Of a stretch of 64,000 nt of DNA, positions 26,403-35,142 are shown in pieces (within the stretch, counting starts at the first letter, position 1; each line of letters starts with the position of its first letter). This DNA is from Pseudomonas helleri (GTDB taxonomy: Bacteria; Pseudomonadota; Gammaproteobacteria; Pseudomonadales; Pseudomonadaceae), in assembly GCF_001043025.1 (NCBI RefSeq), contig NZ_JYLD01000018.1, positions 1-64,000 on the forward strand, written 5' to 3'. The notes under the pieces are model-generated. The model ran no database searches. It was given only the letters and a program-made list of their open reading frames with translations, and had not been told where the DNA came from. Position numbers and translations under genes: made by a program.

Positions 26403-27147
26403 TGTGGTACTCGATACTGAAACCACCGGTATGCCCGTCACCGATGGTCACCGGGTGATCGAGATCGGTTGCGTGGAATTAATGGGCCGTCGCCTCACCG
26501 GCCGTCATTTTCACGTGTACCTGCAACCTGACCGTGAAAGTGACGAGGGTGCCATCGGCGTCCACGGTATTACCAATGAGTTTCTGGTCGGCAAGCCGCG
26601 TTTTGGCGAAGTCGCCGACGAGTTTTTCGACTTCATCTCGGGTGCTCAGCTGATCATTCATAACGCCGCGTTTGACGTCGGCTTTCTGAATAACGAGTTT
26701 GCCTTGATCGGGCAGACCGACCGCGCTGACATCACCCAACACTGCACCATTCTCGATACCCTGATGATGGCGCGTGGCCGTCACCCTGGGCAGCGCAATA
26801 GCCTGGATGCTTTGTGCAAACGCTATGGTGTAGACAACTCGGGCCGTGAGTTGCACGGCGCCTTGCTCGACTCCGAGATTCTGGCGGATGTTTACCTGGC
26901 CATGACCGGTGGGCAAACCAGCCTGTCGCTGGCGGGTAATGCGTCTGATGGCCATGAGTCGGGTGAGAGTTCTGGCAGCCAGGCCACGGAAATTCGCCGT
27001 TTGTCAGCGAGCCGTCAACCAGGTCGGATTATTCGTGCAAGTGAAAGTGACTTGGCCGAACATGCGGCGCGCCTTGAGGCGATTGCCAAGTCGGCGGGTG
27101 GTCCGTCGCTGTGGGCACAACTCATCGAAGCTCAAACCCGGCACTAG
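26395..27147 (+). CDS. dnaQ: DNA polymerase III epsilon subunit (3'-5' proofreading exonuclease)
   Basis: DnaQ proofreads for the replicative polymerase. The 250-residue protein has the DEDDh exonuclease domain with Asp7 and Glu9 (LDTETTG), the ExoII segment HNAAFDVGF and the ExoIII segment containing HGALLDSEILADVYL. After it comes GGQTSLSL, which fits the clamp-binding motif known as QTSMAF in E. coli. A linker and C-terminal polymerase-binding tail follow. Its start lies inside the end of rnhA. Confidence 0.96.
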   Translation: MRSVVLDTETTGMPVTDGHRVIEIGCVELMGRRLTGRHFHVYLQPDRESDEGAIGVHGITNEFLVGKPRFGEVADEFFDFISGAQLIIHNAAFDVGFLNNEFALIGQTDRADITQHCTILDTLMMARGRHPGQRNSLDALCKRYGVDNSGRELHGALLDSEILADVYLAMTGGQTSLSLAGNASDGHESGESSGSQATEIRRLSASRQPGRIIRASESDLAEHAARLEAIAKSAGGPSLWAQLIEAQTRH

Positions 27148-27227
27148 ATCTATCATGGTTGTCACGCCGTCGCGGATTGCGATGGCGAGTTGCAGGGGTA
27201 TTTCACCGCAAGAAAGAGGGATTTTTC

Positions 27228-27800
27228 ATGCACCTGGTTTTAAACCCCAATGACCCCGTGGTTTCGGTTCGATTGGCGGATGAAGGGTTTGCGCCTTATG
27301 TATGGGGCAATGATTTTAGTTTTGAAGTAAACGCGTATGCCCGTGCTGACCGTCATAAAAAGGTCGAGCACTGGCCATTGGACATGATCACGCCCTATCG
27401 CAAGTGTTACGGCATAGACCCGGATGAATTTGCCAGTTTCATTGGGGCGCCGGACAGTGCGATTTTCATGGCTTATCTGGATGATCAGCCGGTAGGGCAT
27501 GTGGTCGTCAGTACAAACTGGAATGGCTTTGCCCATGTCGATGAACTGGCCGTTGCCGCTTGTGCGCGCCGTCATGGCGTGGCCAAGTCATTGCTTGATG
27601 TGGTCAAGTTCTGGAGCCACAAGAAAAAACTGCAGGGCATCATGCTCGAAACCCAAAACAACAACATCGGTGCCTGCCGCTTGTATGAGCGTTGCGGGTA
27701 TCAGGTGGGCGGTATCGATTATTTGCGCTATCGCGGCATTGATCCGCAAACCTGCGAAGTGGCGATTTTTTGGTATCTGCTGTTTGAAAGCCAGGTGTAG
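27228..27800 (+). CDS. GNAT-family N-acetyltransferase
   Basis: A 190-residue protein with a GNAT fold. VDELAVAACARRHGVAKSLLDVV is the acetyl-CoA-binding motif A region, in which RRHGVA replaces the common R/QxxGxG/A. GACRLYERCGYQVGG is the C-terminal motif B. The start at 27228 follows AAGAGGGA. A longer frame overlapping the end of dnaQ is rejected. The substrate is unknown. GNAT proteins of this type acetylate small amines or peptides. Confidence 0.85.
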   Translation: MHLVLNPNDPVVSVRLADEGFAPYVWGNDFSFEVNAYARADRHKKVEHWPLDMITPYRKCYGIDPDEFASFIGAPDSAIFMAYLDDQPVGHVVVSTNWNGFAHVDELAVAACARRHGVAKSLLDVVKFWSHKKKLQGIMLETQNNNIGACRLYERCGYQVGGIDYLRYRGIDPQTCEVAIFWYLLFESQV

Positions 27801-27848
27801 CCGCTACCGCAGGCTGCCATCTTTACAGGTAAGAAACCTAAGGTCGTG

Positions 27849-28760
27849 TTAAAGGGTGACGGCGCCCTGGTCTGCCAGCAAGACCTCGGCCCGTTCACGC
27901 ACAATCTCAAGCAGCGCTTTAAGCGCTGCGCCGGGCTCTGAGCCTTTGCGCGTAAGGGCATACAGTGTCACGGGAACTGCGGGTGATAACGGGCACACGT
28001 CCAGCCCGCTGTTTTTGGCGCCAATGGCGGTAAACGGATCCACCAGCGCCAGGCCTTCCCCCGCTTCAACCATGCTGCGCATCATCTGATAGCTTTGTAC
28101 GTCAATGTGCACCACCGGCGCTGGCCGCAGTGTGTGCAGCTTGCTGTCGAGCATTCTGCTCAGCGGGTCGTGCTGACGCAGGCCAATCATGGCTTGGCCG
28201 GCCAGATCGTGCAGGGCGATGTACTTTTGTTTCGGGCCAAGCCAGCCGTGAGGCGCGAGCAATTGGACTTTTCCCTGGGCCAACTTCTGGCTATCAACGC
28301 CCGGCTGCTCGGCCGGTTGCAGAGCCAGGCCGACGTCGCATTCATCCATTAGCACGCGGCGTACTATTTCAGAGAAGCACTGGCTGCTCAGGGTCGTGGG
28401 CGTGTCGGGGAAGCGTCGTCTCAACGTCGCAACGCTGTGCGGCAGCAAGGGCTGCGCCAAGGTCTCGCTACAGGCCACGCGCAAGGTCGGGTCCTGATGC
28501 TGGCGCAAGGCGTCGCCAAGTCGGCGAAGCGGGTCTGCATCCATGTACAACTGATTGACCAGCGGTTGCAGCAGGAGGGTTTCGCGAGTGGCTTGCAGGC
28601 GTCCGCGCACGCTGGCAAACAGCATGAAGCCGAGCTGTTGCTCGGCTTCATGGAGTGTCGCGCTCAGCGTGGATACAGGCAGTTGCAACCACTCGGCCGC
28701 ATGGTCGAGGTTGCCGGTCTGCAAGATCGCCTGGATCACTTCGATGTGGCGTAAACGCAT
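27849..28760 (-). CDS. LysR-family transcriptional regulator
   Basis: The 303-residue protein has an N-terminal winged helix (MRLRHIEVIQAILQTGNLDHAAEWLQLPVSTLS) and a two-lobed effector domain. The N-terminus resembles the CysB/NocR-type branch in wording. It is convergent with the GNAT gene. The gene upstream on the same strand encodes an 80-residue protein, so no divergent target is evident and its regulon cannot be guessed. Confidence 0.85.
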   Translation of the reverse strand: MRLRHIEVIQAILQTGNLDHAAEWLQLPVSTLSATLHEAEQQLGFMLFASVRGRLQATRETLLLQPLVNQLYMDADPLRRLGDALRQHQDPTLRVACSETLAQPLLPHSVATLRRRFPDTPTTLSSQCFSEIVRRVLMDECDVGLALQPAEQPGVDSQKLAQGKVQLLAPHGWLGPKQKYIALHDLAGQAMIGLRQHDPLSRMLDSKLHTLRPAPVVHIDVQSYQMMRSMVEAGEGLALVDPFTAIGAKNSGLDVCPLSPAVPVTLYALTRKGSEPGAALKALLEIVRERAEVLLADQGAVTL

Positions 28761-28855
28761 GCGTGAAGTCCGTATTCAGCGGGTCAGGTGGCGCGTTAGC
28801 CTGGCCTGACCCCAGTCTCATCCTGTGACTTCAGCGTTATCCCGGTGGCTGAGGG

Positions 28856-29098
28856 TTACTCAGGCGTTACAACGGCGTCAGGCTTTGTCGCCACGGCGGT
28901 TTGCGAATCACGCGTTAGCAGCACTTTCGACTGGATCAGTTCGAACTCGTTGTCACTGATCTTGGTAACGCGATCTCCAATAGCCAGCTTGTAGGTGACC
29001 ACAGGGTGACCCTCTACCACTGTTTCAAACTCATGCACCGAATAGACACGGCCTTCCGCGTCTCTTGCATGAAATTGCCCAACTAAAACTGCAGCCAT
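28856..29098 (-). CDS. small hypothetical protein
   Basis: An 80-residue protein with no signal peptide or membrane helix, rich in beta-type segments (VYSVHEFETVVEGHPVVTYKLA, GDRVTKISDNEFEL). I do not recognise a family. The start is set by GAGGTTCTCTACAA before ATG. The frame could begin 9 codons earlier. It lies 95 nt before the LysR gene on the same strand, and about 200 nt of AT-rich intergenic DNA separates it from the FMN reductase gene. Confidence 0.65.
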   Translation of the reverse strand: MAAVLVGQFHARDAEGRVYSVHEFETVVEGHPVVTYKLAIGDRVTKISDNEFELIQSKVLLTRDSQTAVATKPDAVVTPE

Positions 29099-29294
29099 TT
29101 GTAGAGAACCTCTGGAGATAAACACCCAATTTGCGGCTCTGTAGACCGTTGATCAGTAGGGGAAGTTTAACGATTTGGAAAAAATAGTCCGGCTACTTTA
29201 CAGGCTTGCCCGCCGATAAGGTAAATCGAACTGCAAGAAAGCCGCCCGATCATCTATAACTAATCTTCCTACAGCCACAGACTCGGAGTTTTCT

Positions 29295-29855
29295 ATGAGC
29301 AAGGTCTACAACGTAGCAGTGCTAGTCGGTAGTTTGAGGAAGGATTCGCTCAATCGAAAAGTGGCTCATGCACTGGCAGAGCTGGCGCCGGCCAATTTGA
29401 AGCTGAACATTATCGAGATCGGGGATCTGGCGCTGTACAACGAGGACATTGATACCGCCACGCCACCCGCGGCCTACAGCGCTTTCCGTGATCAAGTACG
29501 CGCCGCCGATGCTGTGTTGTTTGTCACCCCTGAATACAACCGCTCGGTTCCGGCCGCTCTGAAAAACGCCCTTGACGTGGGTTCCCGCCCTTACGGTCAA
29601 AGTGTCTGGGGTGGTAGGCCTGGCGCAATCATCAGCGTGTCGCCGGGTGCCATCGGTGGTTTTGGCGCCAACCATCACTTGCGGCAATCGCTGGTCTTTC
29701 TGAATGTTCCTTGCTTGCAACAGCCAGAAGCCTACCTGGGCGGGGCCGGTAGCGTCTTTGATGAGTCAGGCAAGCTGTCAGAAAAAACCCGACCATTCCT
29801 GCAAGCCTTTATCGATGCCTACAGCCAGTGGGTTGAGCAATTGAAAAAAGCCTGA
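29295..29855 (+). CDS. NADPH-dependent FMN reductase (chromate/quinone reductase family)
   Basis: This 186-residue flavodoxin-fold protein has GSLRKDSLNRKVA as its FMN phosphate-binding loop, TPEYNRSVPAALKNALD as the family signature and SVSPGAIGGFGANHHLRQ near the flavin. Relatives such as Pseudomonas ChrR reduce quinones and chromate and limit oxidative stress. It is monocistronic with a spaced upstream region. The exact physiological substrate is not shown by the sequence. Confidence 0.88.
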   Translation: MSKVYNVAVLVGSLRKDSLNRKVAHALAELAPANLKLNIIEIGDLALYNEDIDTATPPAAYSAFRDQVRAADAVLFVTPEYNRSVPAALKNALDVGSRPYGQSVWGGRPGAIISVSPGAIGGFGANHHLRQSLVFLNVPCLQQPEAYLGGAGSVFDESGKLSEKTRPFLQAFIDAYSQWVEQLKKA

Positions 29856-29917
29856 TCGCGGATCAAGACCTGCACGGCAGACGACTGCACCGGGCGCAGT
29901 CGTCTGTCGGCCATCAC

Positions 29918-30745
29918 TTAACTGCTTTGCGGCATTTCGCCGTTCGCCAGGCGTTTGTTGATATCGGCAATCACCTCGGGCAAATCGCTGAGGGTGTCGA
30001 TCAAGTAATGCGGACGCGACCCTTCAAACAGGCTGTGAATACGTGTGCGTTCCGAGGCGAGGGTGGCTGGGTCCAGCGCACGGTATTGCTCGTACGTCAG
30101 GCCCAGCGCGTTGCCGGAACACACCAACGCCACCGTCCACATGCCCGCACGGCGGCCTTCAAGAATGCCTGGCACGGTGTCGTCGACTTTTACGCAAGCG
30201 CCCACATCATCGATACCCAGCGCGATCACATTAGCCAGCGCCTGGGCAGGCCACGGGCGGCCATTAGGCACGTCGTCAGTGGCTACGACGTGATCGGCGG
30301 TGTAACTATTGGTAGCTGCCAGCTCCACGACCTTGGCCATCACTTGCGCCGGATAGCCTGAACACGAACCGATTTTGAGCCCTTGCCTGCGTAACAGGGC
30401 GATGGTTTCCAGTGCGCCGGGGATTAGCGCGGAGTGCTCGGCGATTTTTTCGATTTGCAGCGGCATAAAGCGTTGGTAAATAGCCGTGACATCGTCGTCG
30501 CTCGGTGTGCGGCCAAAAACCTTTTTGTAGCGCTCACTGATCTGTGGTTGATCGCACAGGGTACGAATGTGATCCCACTTGCCCATGCCCATGGGGCCGC
30601 GGGCTTCCTCGATCGACACCTGCACGTCGAACTCGGCAAAGGCTTCGACAAAAATCTGGGTTGGGGCGAAGGAGCCAAAGTCGACCACGGTGCCGGCCCA
30701 GTCGAGAATCGCTGCCTGAAGTTTGCTTGGGTTGGTGTAGTTCAT
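29918..30745 (-). CDS. phnX: phosphonoacetaldehyde hydrolase
   Basis: PhnX cleaves the C-P bond of phosphonoacetaldehyde to acetaldehyde and phosphate, the second step of 2-aminoethylphosphonate use. The 275-residue HAD-superfamily enzyme has Asp15 in DWAGT, the Schiff-base Lys56 in GPMGMGKWDHI and the later acidic motif VKVDDTVPGI. It lies 69 nt downstream of phnW on the same strand, forming a two-gene pathway operon. Confidence 0.95.
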   Translation of the reverse strand: MNYTNPSKLQAAILDWAGTVVDFGSFAPTQIFVEAFAEFDVQVSIEEARGPMGMGKWDHIRTLCDQPQISERYKKVFGRTPSDDDVTAIYQRFMPLQIEKIAEHSALIPGALETIALLRRQGLKIGSCSGYPAQVMAKVVELAATNSYTADHVVATDDVPNGRPWPAQALANVIALGIDDVGACVKVDDTVPGILEGRRAGMWTVALVCSGNALGLTYEQYRALDPATLASERTRIHSLFEGSRPHYLIDTLSDLPEVIADINKRLANGEMPQSS

Positions 30746-30814
30746 GTCTGTAAATCCTGTATGAGCAGCCTTGGCTGCACGAAATAAACGGGGTGGTGTG
30801 AGGTCGGAGCGGTC

Positions 30815-31924
30815 TTAAATGTCCAGCACTTCCATTTCGCCCAGCGCCTGGGCGATGGCAGTGACCGCTGCGTGCATGTCGATGGAACTGACGTGCCCGA
30901 TACAGCCGACGCGGAACGTTTCGACTTGGGTCAATTTGCCGGGATACAGGATGAAACCCTTGGCCTTGACCCGTTCGTAGAACGTTTTGAAGTCATAGCG
31001 CGGGTCTTTGGGGGCATGGAAGGTCACGATGATCGGTGCCTGAATCGCTGCGGGCAGAAAGCTGCGCAACCCAAGCCGGGCCATGCCGTCGAGCAGTGTC
31101 TGGCAGTTGTTGGCGTAGCGTTTGTGCCGTGCTGGCAAGCCGCCTTCTTCGTTGTATTGCAACAAGGCTTCGTGTAGCGCGGCGACGACGTGGGTGGGCG
31201 GGGTGAAGCGCCATTGCCCGGTCTTGGCCATGTAGGCGTGCTGGTCTTGCAGGTCCATTGCCAGCGAATGGGCGTTGCCGGCAGCGTTGGCCAGTGATTC
31301 TTTGCGGGCGAAGACAAAGCCCATGCCCGGTACGCCTTCCAGGCACTTGCCGGAGGCTGCGATCAGCGCATCGAACGCGATTGTTTGTGCGTCGATGGGC
31401 AGGGCCCCGAAGGAACTCATGGCGTCGATGATCAGGCGTTTGCCGTGGCGGGCGATGACCGCCGCTATGTCTGACAGCGGGTTGAGGATCCCGGTGCTGG
31501 TTTCACAGTGAATCAAGGCGACGTGGCTGATACTCGGATCGGCCTTGAGCAGGCGCTCAACATCGGCGGCGGTGGTCGGTTGGTCTTCGGCGGTTTCAAA
31601 GATGCTGAAGCGGCGGGCGAGGACTTCGCAGATTTTTGCCAAACGCTTGCCGTATGCGCCATTGATCAGTACCAGGACATGGCCGTCGCGGGGCACCAGG
31701 GTACCCATCGCCGCTTCGACCGCGAACGTGCCGCTGCCCTGCAACGGTACGCAGTGGTGGGTCTCGCTGCCGTTGATGATCGCCAGCAATTGTTCGCACA
31801 AGCTGGCCGTCAACTGGTTGAAGCGGTCATCCCATGAACCCCAGTCGACCAGCATGGCCTGACGTGTGCGCAGCGAGGTCGTCAATGGGCCCGGGGTCAG
31901 CAGGATCGGCGCAGCAGGGGTCAT
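30815..31924 (-). CDS. phnW: 2-aminoethylphosphonate-pyruvate transaminase
   Basis: PhnW moves the amino group of 2-aminoethylphosphonate to pyruvate, giving phosphonoacetaldehyde for PhnX. The 369-residue class V aminotransferase has the PLP lysine at Lys193 (ASGKCLEGVPG) and LLTPGPLTTS at the N-terminus. The start follows GAGGAAACCAG, and a 15-residue upstream extension is rejected. A LysR gene is divergent, with 115 bp between the starts. No phosphonate transporter is nearby. Confidence 0.96.
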   Translation of the reverse strand: MTPAAPILLTPGPLTTSLRTRQAMLVDWGSWDDRFNQLTASLCEQLLAIINGSETHHCVPLQGSGTFAVEAAMGTLVPRDGHVLVLINGAYGKRLAKICEVLARRFSIFETAEDQPTTAADVERLLKADPSISHVALIHCETSTGILNPLSDIAAVIARHGKRLIIDAMSSFGALPIDAQTIAFDALIAASGKCLEGVPGMGFVFARKESLANAAGNAHSLAMDLQDQHAYMAKTGQWRFTPPTHVVAALHEALLQYNEEGGLPARHKRYANNCQTLLDGMARLGLRSFLPAAIQAPIIVTFHAPKDPRYDFKTFYERVKAKGFILYPGKLTQVETFRVGCIGHVSSIDMHAAVTAIAQALGEMEVLDI

Positions 31925-32039
31925 TCTGGTTTCCTCACACACTTGGGATGGCAATTGATTACAGGGCATACGTTGCAGTTTGCGTTTCTATCAATCAAAT
32001 TGTTTATTGTTATCTCAGCTATCGGTCAGACTTATACCT

Positions 32040-32903
32040 ATGAATTTATTCCAGCTTCGTGCGTTTGATGCAGTGGCCCGTGAAGGCAGTTTTACAAGGG
32101 CTGCGGCGCGCTTGTTTATCAGCCAGCCAGCGGTGACCGGGCATATCAAGGCGCTGGAGGAGCACTACCAAATCACCTTGCTGCGACGCACGGCACGGCG
32201 TGTGGAGCTAACGGAAGAGGGTACCCGGCTGGCGGCCATCACCCGTGCCATGTTCGGCTTGGTGGATGAGGCGCAGGTGTTGCTGGAGGCTAATCGCCAG
32301 CTTCTGACCGGGCGACTGGAGGTGGCCGCCGACGGTCCGCACATGGTGATGCCGATGCTGGCGAGCCTGCGTGCGCGGTATCCGGGGATTACCGTCAATT
32401 TGCGCCTGGGCAATGCCCAGGAAACCTTGAACGCGCTGTTGTCCGAGCACGTTGATGTGGCAGTGCTCACCGAGGTCGAGCCGCGCAAAGGGCTGACTTT
32501 GCGGGCCCTGCAAGAGTCGCGGATTTGCGTCCTGGTGCCGGCCAGTCACCCGTGGCTGGGGCTGGGGCTGGCGCAGGGTGTGGATATTGCGCAACTGGAT
32601 CAGGTCATCATGGTGTTGCGCGAGCCGAGTTCGATTACCCGACGCACCTTTGATCAGGCCTGCGACCGTGCGGGCGTCAATCCGCGGGTGTTGCTGGAGC
32701 TGGACAGTCGTGAAGCCGTGACCGAGGCGGTGGCGGCGCAATTGGGGATAGGCATTGTGTCGTCAGCAGAAGTCAGCCACGACCCGCGGGTAGGGGCTGT
32801 TCCGATCAACGGTGCAGGCTTGGTAAACCGCCATATGCTCGGCTGCATGGAGCGCCGCGTAGAGCTGCGGCTGATCAAAGCGTTTATGGAGCTTGCAGCC
32901 TAA
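32040..32903 (+). CDS. LysR-family regulator, probable activator of phnWX
   Basis: The 287-residue protein has a helix-turn-helix at about residues 1-60 (MNLFQLRAFDAVAREGSFTRAAARLFISQPAVTGHIKALE) and a PBP-like effector domain. It is divergent from phnW and shares its promoter region, as expected of a 2-aminoethylphosphonate regulator. The effector assignment is an inference from position only. The start at 32040 is chosen because it gives the standard LysR N-terminus. Confidence 0.88.
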   Translation: MNLFQLRAFDAVAREGSFTRAAARLFISQPAVTGHIKALEEHYQITLLRRTARRVELTEEGTRLAAITRAMFGLVDEAQVLLEANRQLLTGRLEVAADGPHMVMPMLASLRARYPGITVNLRLGNAQETLNALLSEHVDVAVLTEVEPRKGLTLRALQESRICVLVPASHPWLGLGLAQGVDIAQLDQVIMVLREPSSITRRTFDQACDRAGVNPRVLLELDSREAVTEAVAAQLGIGIVSSAEVSHDPRVGAVPINGAGLVNRHMLGCMERRVELRLIKAFMELAA

Positions 32904-32999
32904 ATTGGATTTTTTGGTCGATTGACGACTTTCAGCCGTATAAACTTGCATCCATTCGACGGCCAAGCCGCCGCGACACACCCGATTGAGAGATGAGTA

Positions 33000-33704
33000 A
33001 TGGGCGCACAGTGGAAGGTTAAACACAAAGCGGAAGCCGCAAACAGCCGCGGCAAGATTTTCGGCAAGTTGGCCAAGGAGCTGACAGTAGCAGCCCGTAA
33101 CGGTGCTGACCCGGACATGAATTCGCATTTGCGCCTGGTCTATGAGCAGGCCAAAAAAGCCTCGATGCCTGCCGATACCATCAAGCGTGCCATCAACAAA
33201 GGTGCCGGTATCGGTACTGAAGCGGTGCAATACACCCGCGTGACCTACGAAGGTTTCGCCCCGCATCAGGTGCCGTTGATTGTTGAGTGCCTGACTGACA
33301 ACGTTAACCGTACTGTTGCTGAAATTCGTGTGGCATTCCGTAAGGGCCAGTTGGGCGCTTCGGGTTCGGTGGCATGGGACTTTAACCATGTAGGCCTGAT
33401 CGAAGCCAAGCCGGACACAGCCGATGCTGATCCTGAGATGGCGGCTATCGAAGCTGGCGCCCAGGATTTTGAAGAAGGCGAAGAAGAAGGCACCACCTTG
33501 TTCATCACTGAAACCACTGACCTGGATGCGGTGCAGAAGGCACTGCCTGAGCAGGGTTTTACGGTGTTGTCGGCCAAGTTGGGTTACCAGGCGAAGAACC
33601 CGGTGACCAGCCTGACTGAGGAGCAAATGGCTGAAGTCCAGGAGTTCCTGGCCAAGCTTGAAGAGCAGGACGACGTGCAGGACCTGTTCGTAGCCTTGGC
33701 ATAA
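33000..33704 (+). CDS. YebC/PmpR-family DNA-binding regulatory protein
   Basis: The 234-residue protein starts MGAQWKVKHKAEAANSRGKIFGKLAKE and contains the family segment ADTIKRAINKGAG (about 60-72), then an acidic C-terminal half. The family includes PmpR, a quorum-sensing regulator in P. aeruginosa, and YebC proteins, more recently connected with relief of ribosome stalling. This copy resembles the shorter YeeN-type branch, not the one beside ruvC. It stands alone, with a REP-type repeat after it. Confidence 0.88.
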   Translation: MGAQWKVKHKAEAANSRGKIFGKLAKELTVAARNGADPDMNSHLRLVYEQAKKASMPADTIKRAINKGAGIGTEAVQYTRVTYEGFAPHQVPLIVECLTDNVNRTVAEIRVAFRKGQLGASGSVAWDFNHVGLIEAKPDTADADPEMAAIEAGAQDFEEGEEEGTTLFITETTDLDAVQKALPEQGFTVLSAKLGYQAKNPVTSLTEEQMAEVQEFLAKLEEQDDVQDLFVALA

Positions 33705-33718
33705 ATCCCGGTTGTGCT

Positions 33719-33772
33719 CGGCTCGCGATCTTTTAAATCATCAAAAGATCGCGAGGCAAGCTCGCTCCTACA
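33719..33772. repeat. REP-type repeat, copy 2 (hairpin)
   Basis: GCGATCTTTT and AAAAGATCGC are inverted arms, followed by GAGGCAAGCTCGCTCCTACA. It shares the core with copies 1, 3 and 4 and sits between convergent genes. Confidence 0.8.
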
Positions 33773-33789
33773 GGAGGGTGGTGGGGCCT

Positions 33790-35100
33790 TCAGGCCAATG
33801 CCTGGCTGATGGCAGCGAAATCCGGGCGGGCCAATACGTCAGGTTGAGTGCACCGCTGCTGCAAATCCTTCCACTTCGCGTGTTGTTGATCGCTCATGTC
33901 TGAGTCGATCCGCTCCAGCAATTCCCCCAGCAAAATCCCGAATGCACGGACTTCAATGCGTTGCAGGGCACGGCTCTGCGGGCTGTTGTCGAGGGCGTGA
34001 AAGCACGCCGCGCCAAAGTCGCCAAGCAGGCAGTCACCTTCGTGGCTGTACAGAATATTGTGCGCGTATAAATCGCCATGGCAGATGCCTTGCGCATGCA
34101 AGTGATCTGCTGCCGAGGCGATACCGCGGGCAATACGCAAGGCGCTGTCGTAGGTGAAGCGGGTGGCGGGGGCATAGACGTCGCGACTGCAGGTGTCGAA
34201 GCTGGGCAGGGCGGCCAGGTTCATGAACGACGGGTCGATCAGCTCCATGACCAGGCCAGCGGTTTGCTCGGGGTGCCCCGTCACGCGGCCCAGAACCTTG
34301 ATCAGGTTGGGATGCTGGCCGGCGGCAATGCAGGCATTCATTTCATTGAGCGGCGAACCATCGCTGGTCATGCTGCCTTTGTACAGCTTGACCGCAACCG
34401 CGTGTGCCGGTTGGCCAGGAGCGTTCCATTGCGCCTGGTGAATGATCCCGGACGCGCCTTCGCCCAGTTTTTGCCCCAGCTCAAGGTGCGACCACTCGAT
34501 GTCGGGGGTGTTATCGGCTTCTCGCAGGGCGCTGGCGTCTTCACGCAACGGATTTCCTGCGTAGGCCAGCCAGCTCAAGCCCGGCAAGGCCAGCACGGTC
34601 TCAGGCAGTTCGGTGAACTGGTTGGCTGCCAGACGGATCAGTTCCAGACGCTCACACCGGGCCAAGCTGGCCGGTAACGTTTGCAGGCGGTTGCCGGCCA
34701 ACATCAGCTTTTGCAGCAAGGGCCGCTGGCCCAGTTCGTCGGGCAACTGCTGGATGCGGTTATCCGTGAGGATCAGCCAACGCAACAACGGCGGCAATGC
34801 TGCGCCAGGGACGTGCTCGATCTGATTGGCCTTGAAGCCGATCATGCTCAGTTTCGCGCATTGCCCCAGGCAGGCGGGCAGTTCAGTGAACTGGTTGTCC
34901 GAGCAAAACAGAATGCGCAGATGGCTCAGGCGGTGCAGGTCCTCGGGTAAGCGGCTGAGGGCGTTGCCACTCAAATTGAGGATCTCCAGGGTTTCAGCCA
35001 ACTGGAAAATTTCGGGTGGGAATTCAGTCAGCCCGCACGACAGATCCAGACGTTTAAGACCGACCAATTGGCCGGCGCGCAGTTTAGCGAGGGTATCCAT
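33790..35100 (-). CDS. leucine-rich-repeat protein kinase
   Basis: A 436-residue cytoplasmic protein with two parts. Residues about 15-205 hold seven or so LRRs of the LxxLxLxxNxLxxLP type (EILNLSGNALSRLPEDL, KLMLAGNRLQTLPASL). Residues about 215-436 form an eukaryotic-like kinase: glycine loop LGEGASGIIH, ATP-anchoring Lys in VAVKLYKG, catalytic loop HGDLYAHN (HRD replaced by HGD), and metal-binding DFG in LGDFGAAC. All key residues are present, so activity is plausible. It lacks a Roc GTPase domain. It begins 42 nt after the carboxypeptidase gene on the same strand. The target is unknown. Confidence 0.9.
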   Translation of the reverse strand: MDTLAKLRAGQLVGLKRLDLSCGLTEFPPEIFQLAETLEILNLSGNALSRLPEDLHRLSHLRILFCSDNQFTELPACLGQCAKLSMIGFKANQIEHVPGAALPPLLRWLILTDNRIQQLPDELGQRPLLQKLMLAGNRLQTLPASLARCERLELIRLAANQFTELPETVLALPGLSWLAYAGNPLREDASALREADNTPDIEWSHLELGQKLGEGASGIIHQAQWNAPGQPAHAVAVKLYKGSMTSDGSPLNEMNACIAAGQHPNLIKVLGRVTGHPEQTAGLVMELIDPSFMNLAALPSFDTCSRDVYAPATRFTYDSALRIARGIASAADHLHAQGICHGDLYAHNILYSHEGDCLLGDFGAACFHALDNSPQSRALQRIEVRAFGILLGELLERIDSDMSDQQHAKWKDLQQRCTQPDVLARPDFAAISQALA

Positions 35101-35142
35101 AAGCAGGCGGTGTGTACTCGTGCACGTAAAAGAAAAAGTGGC

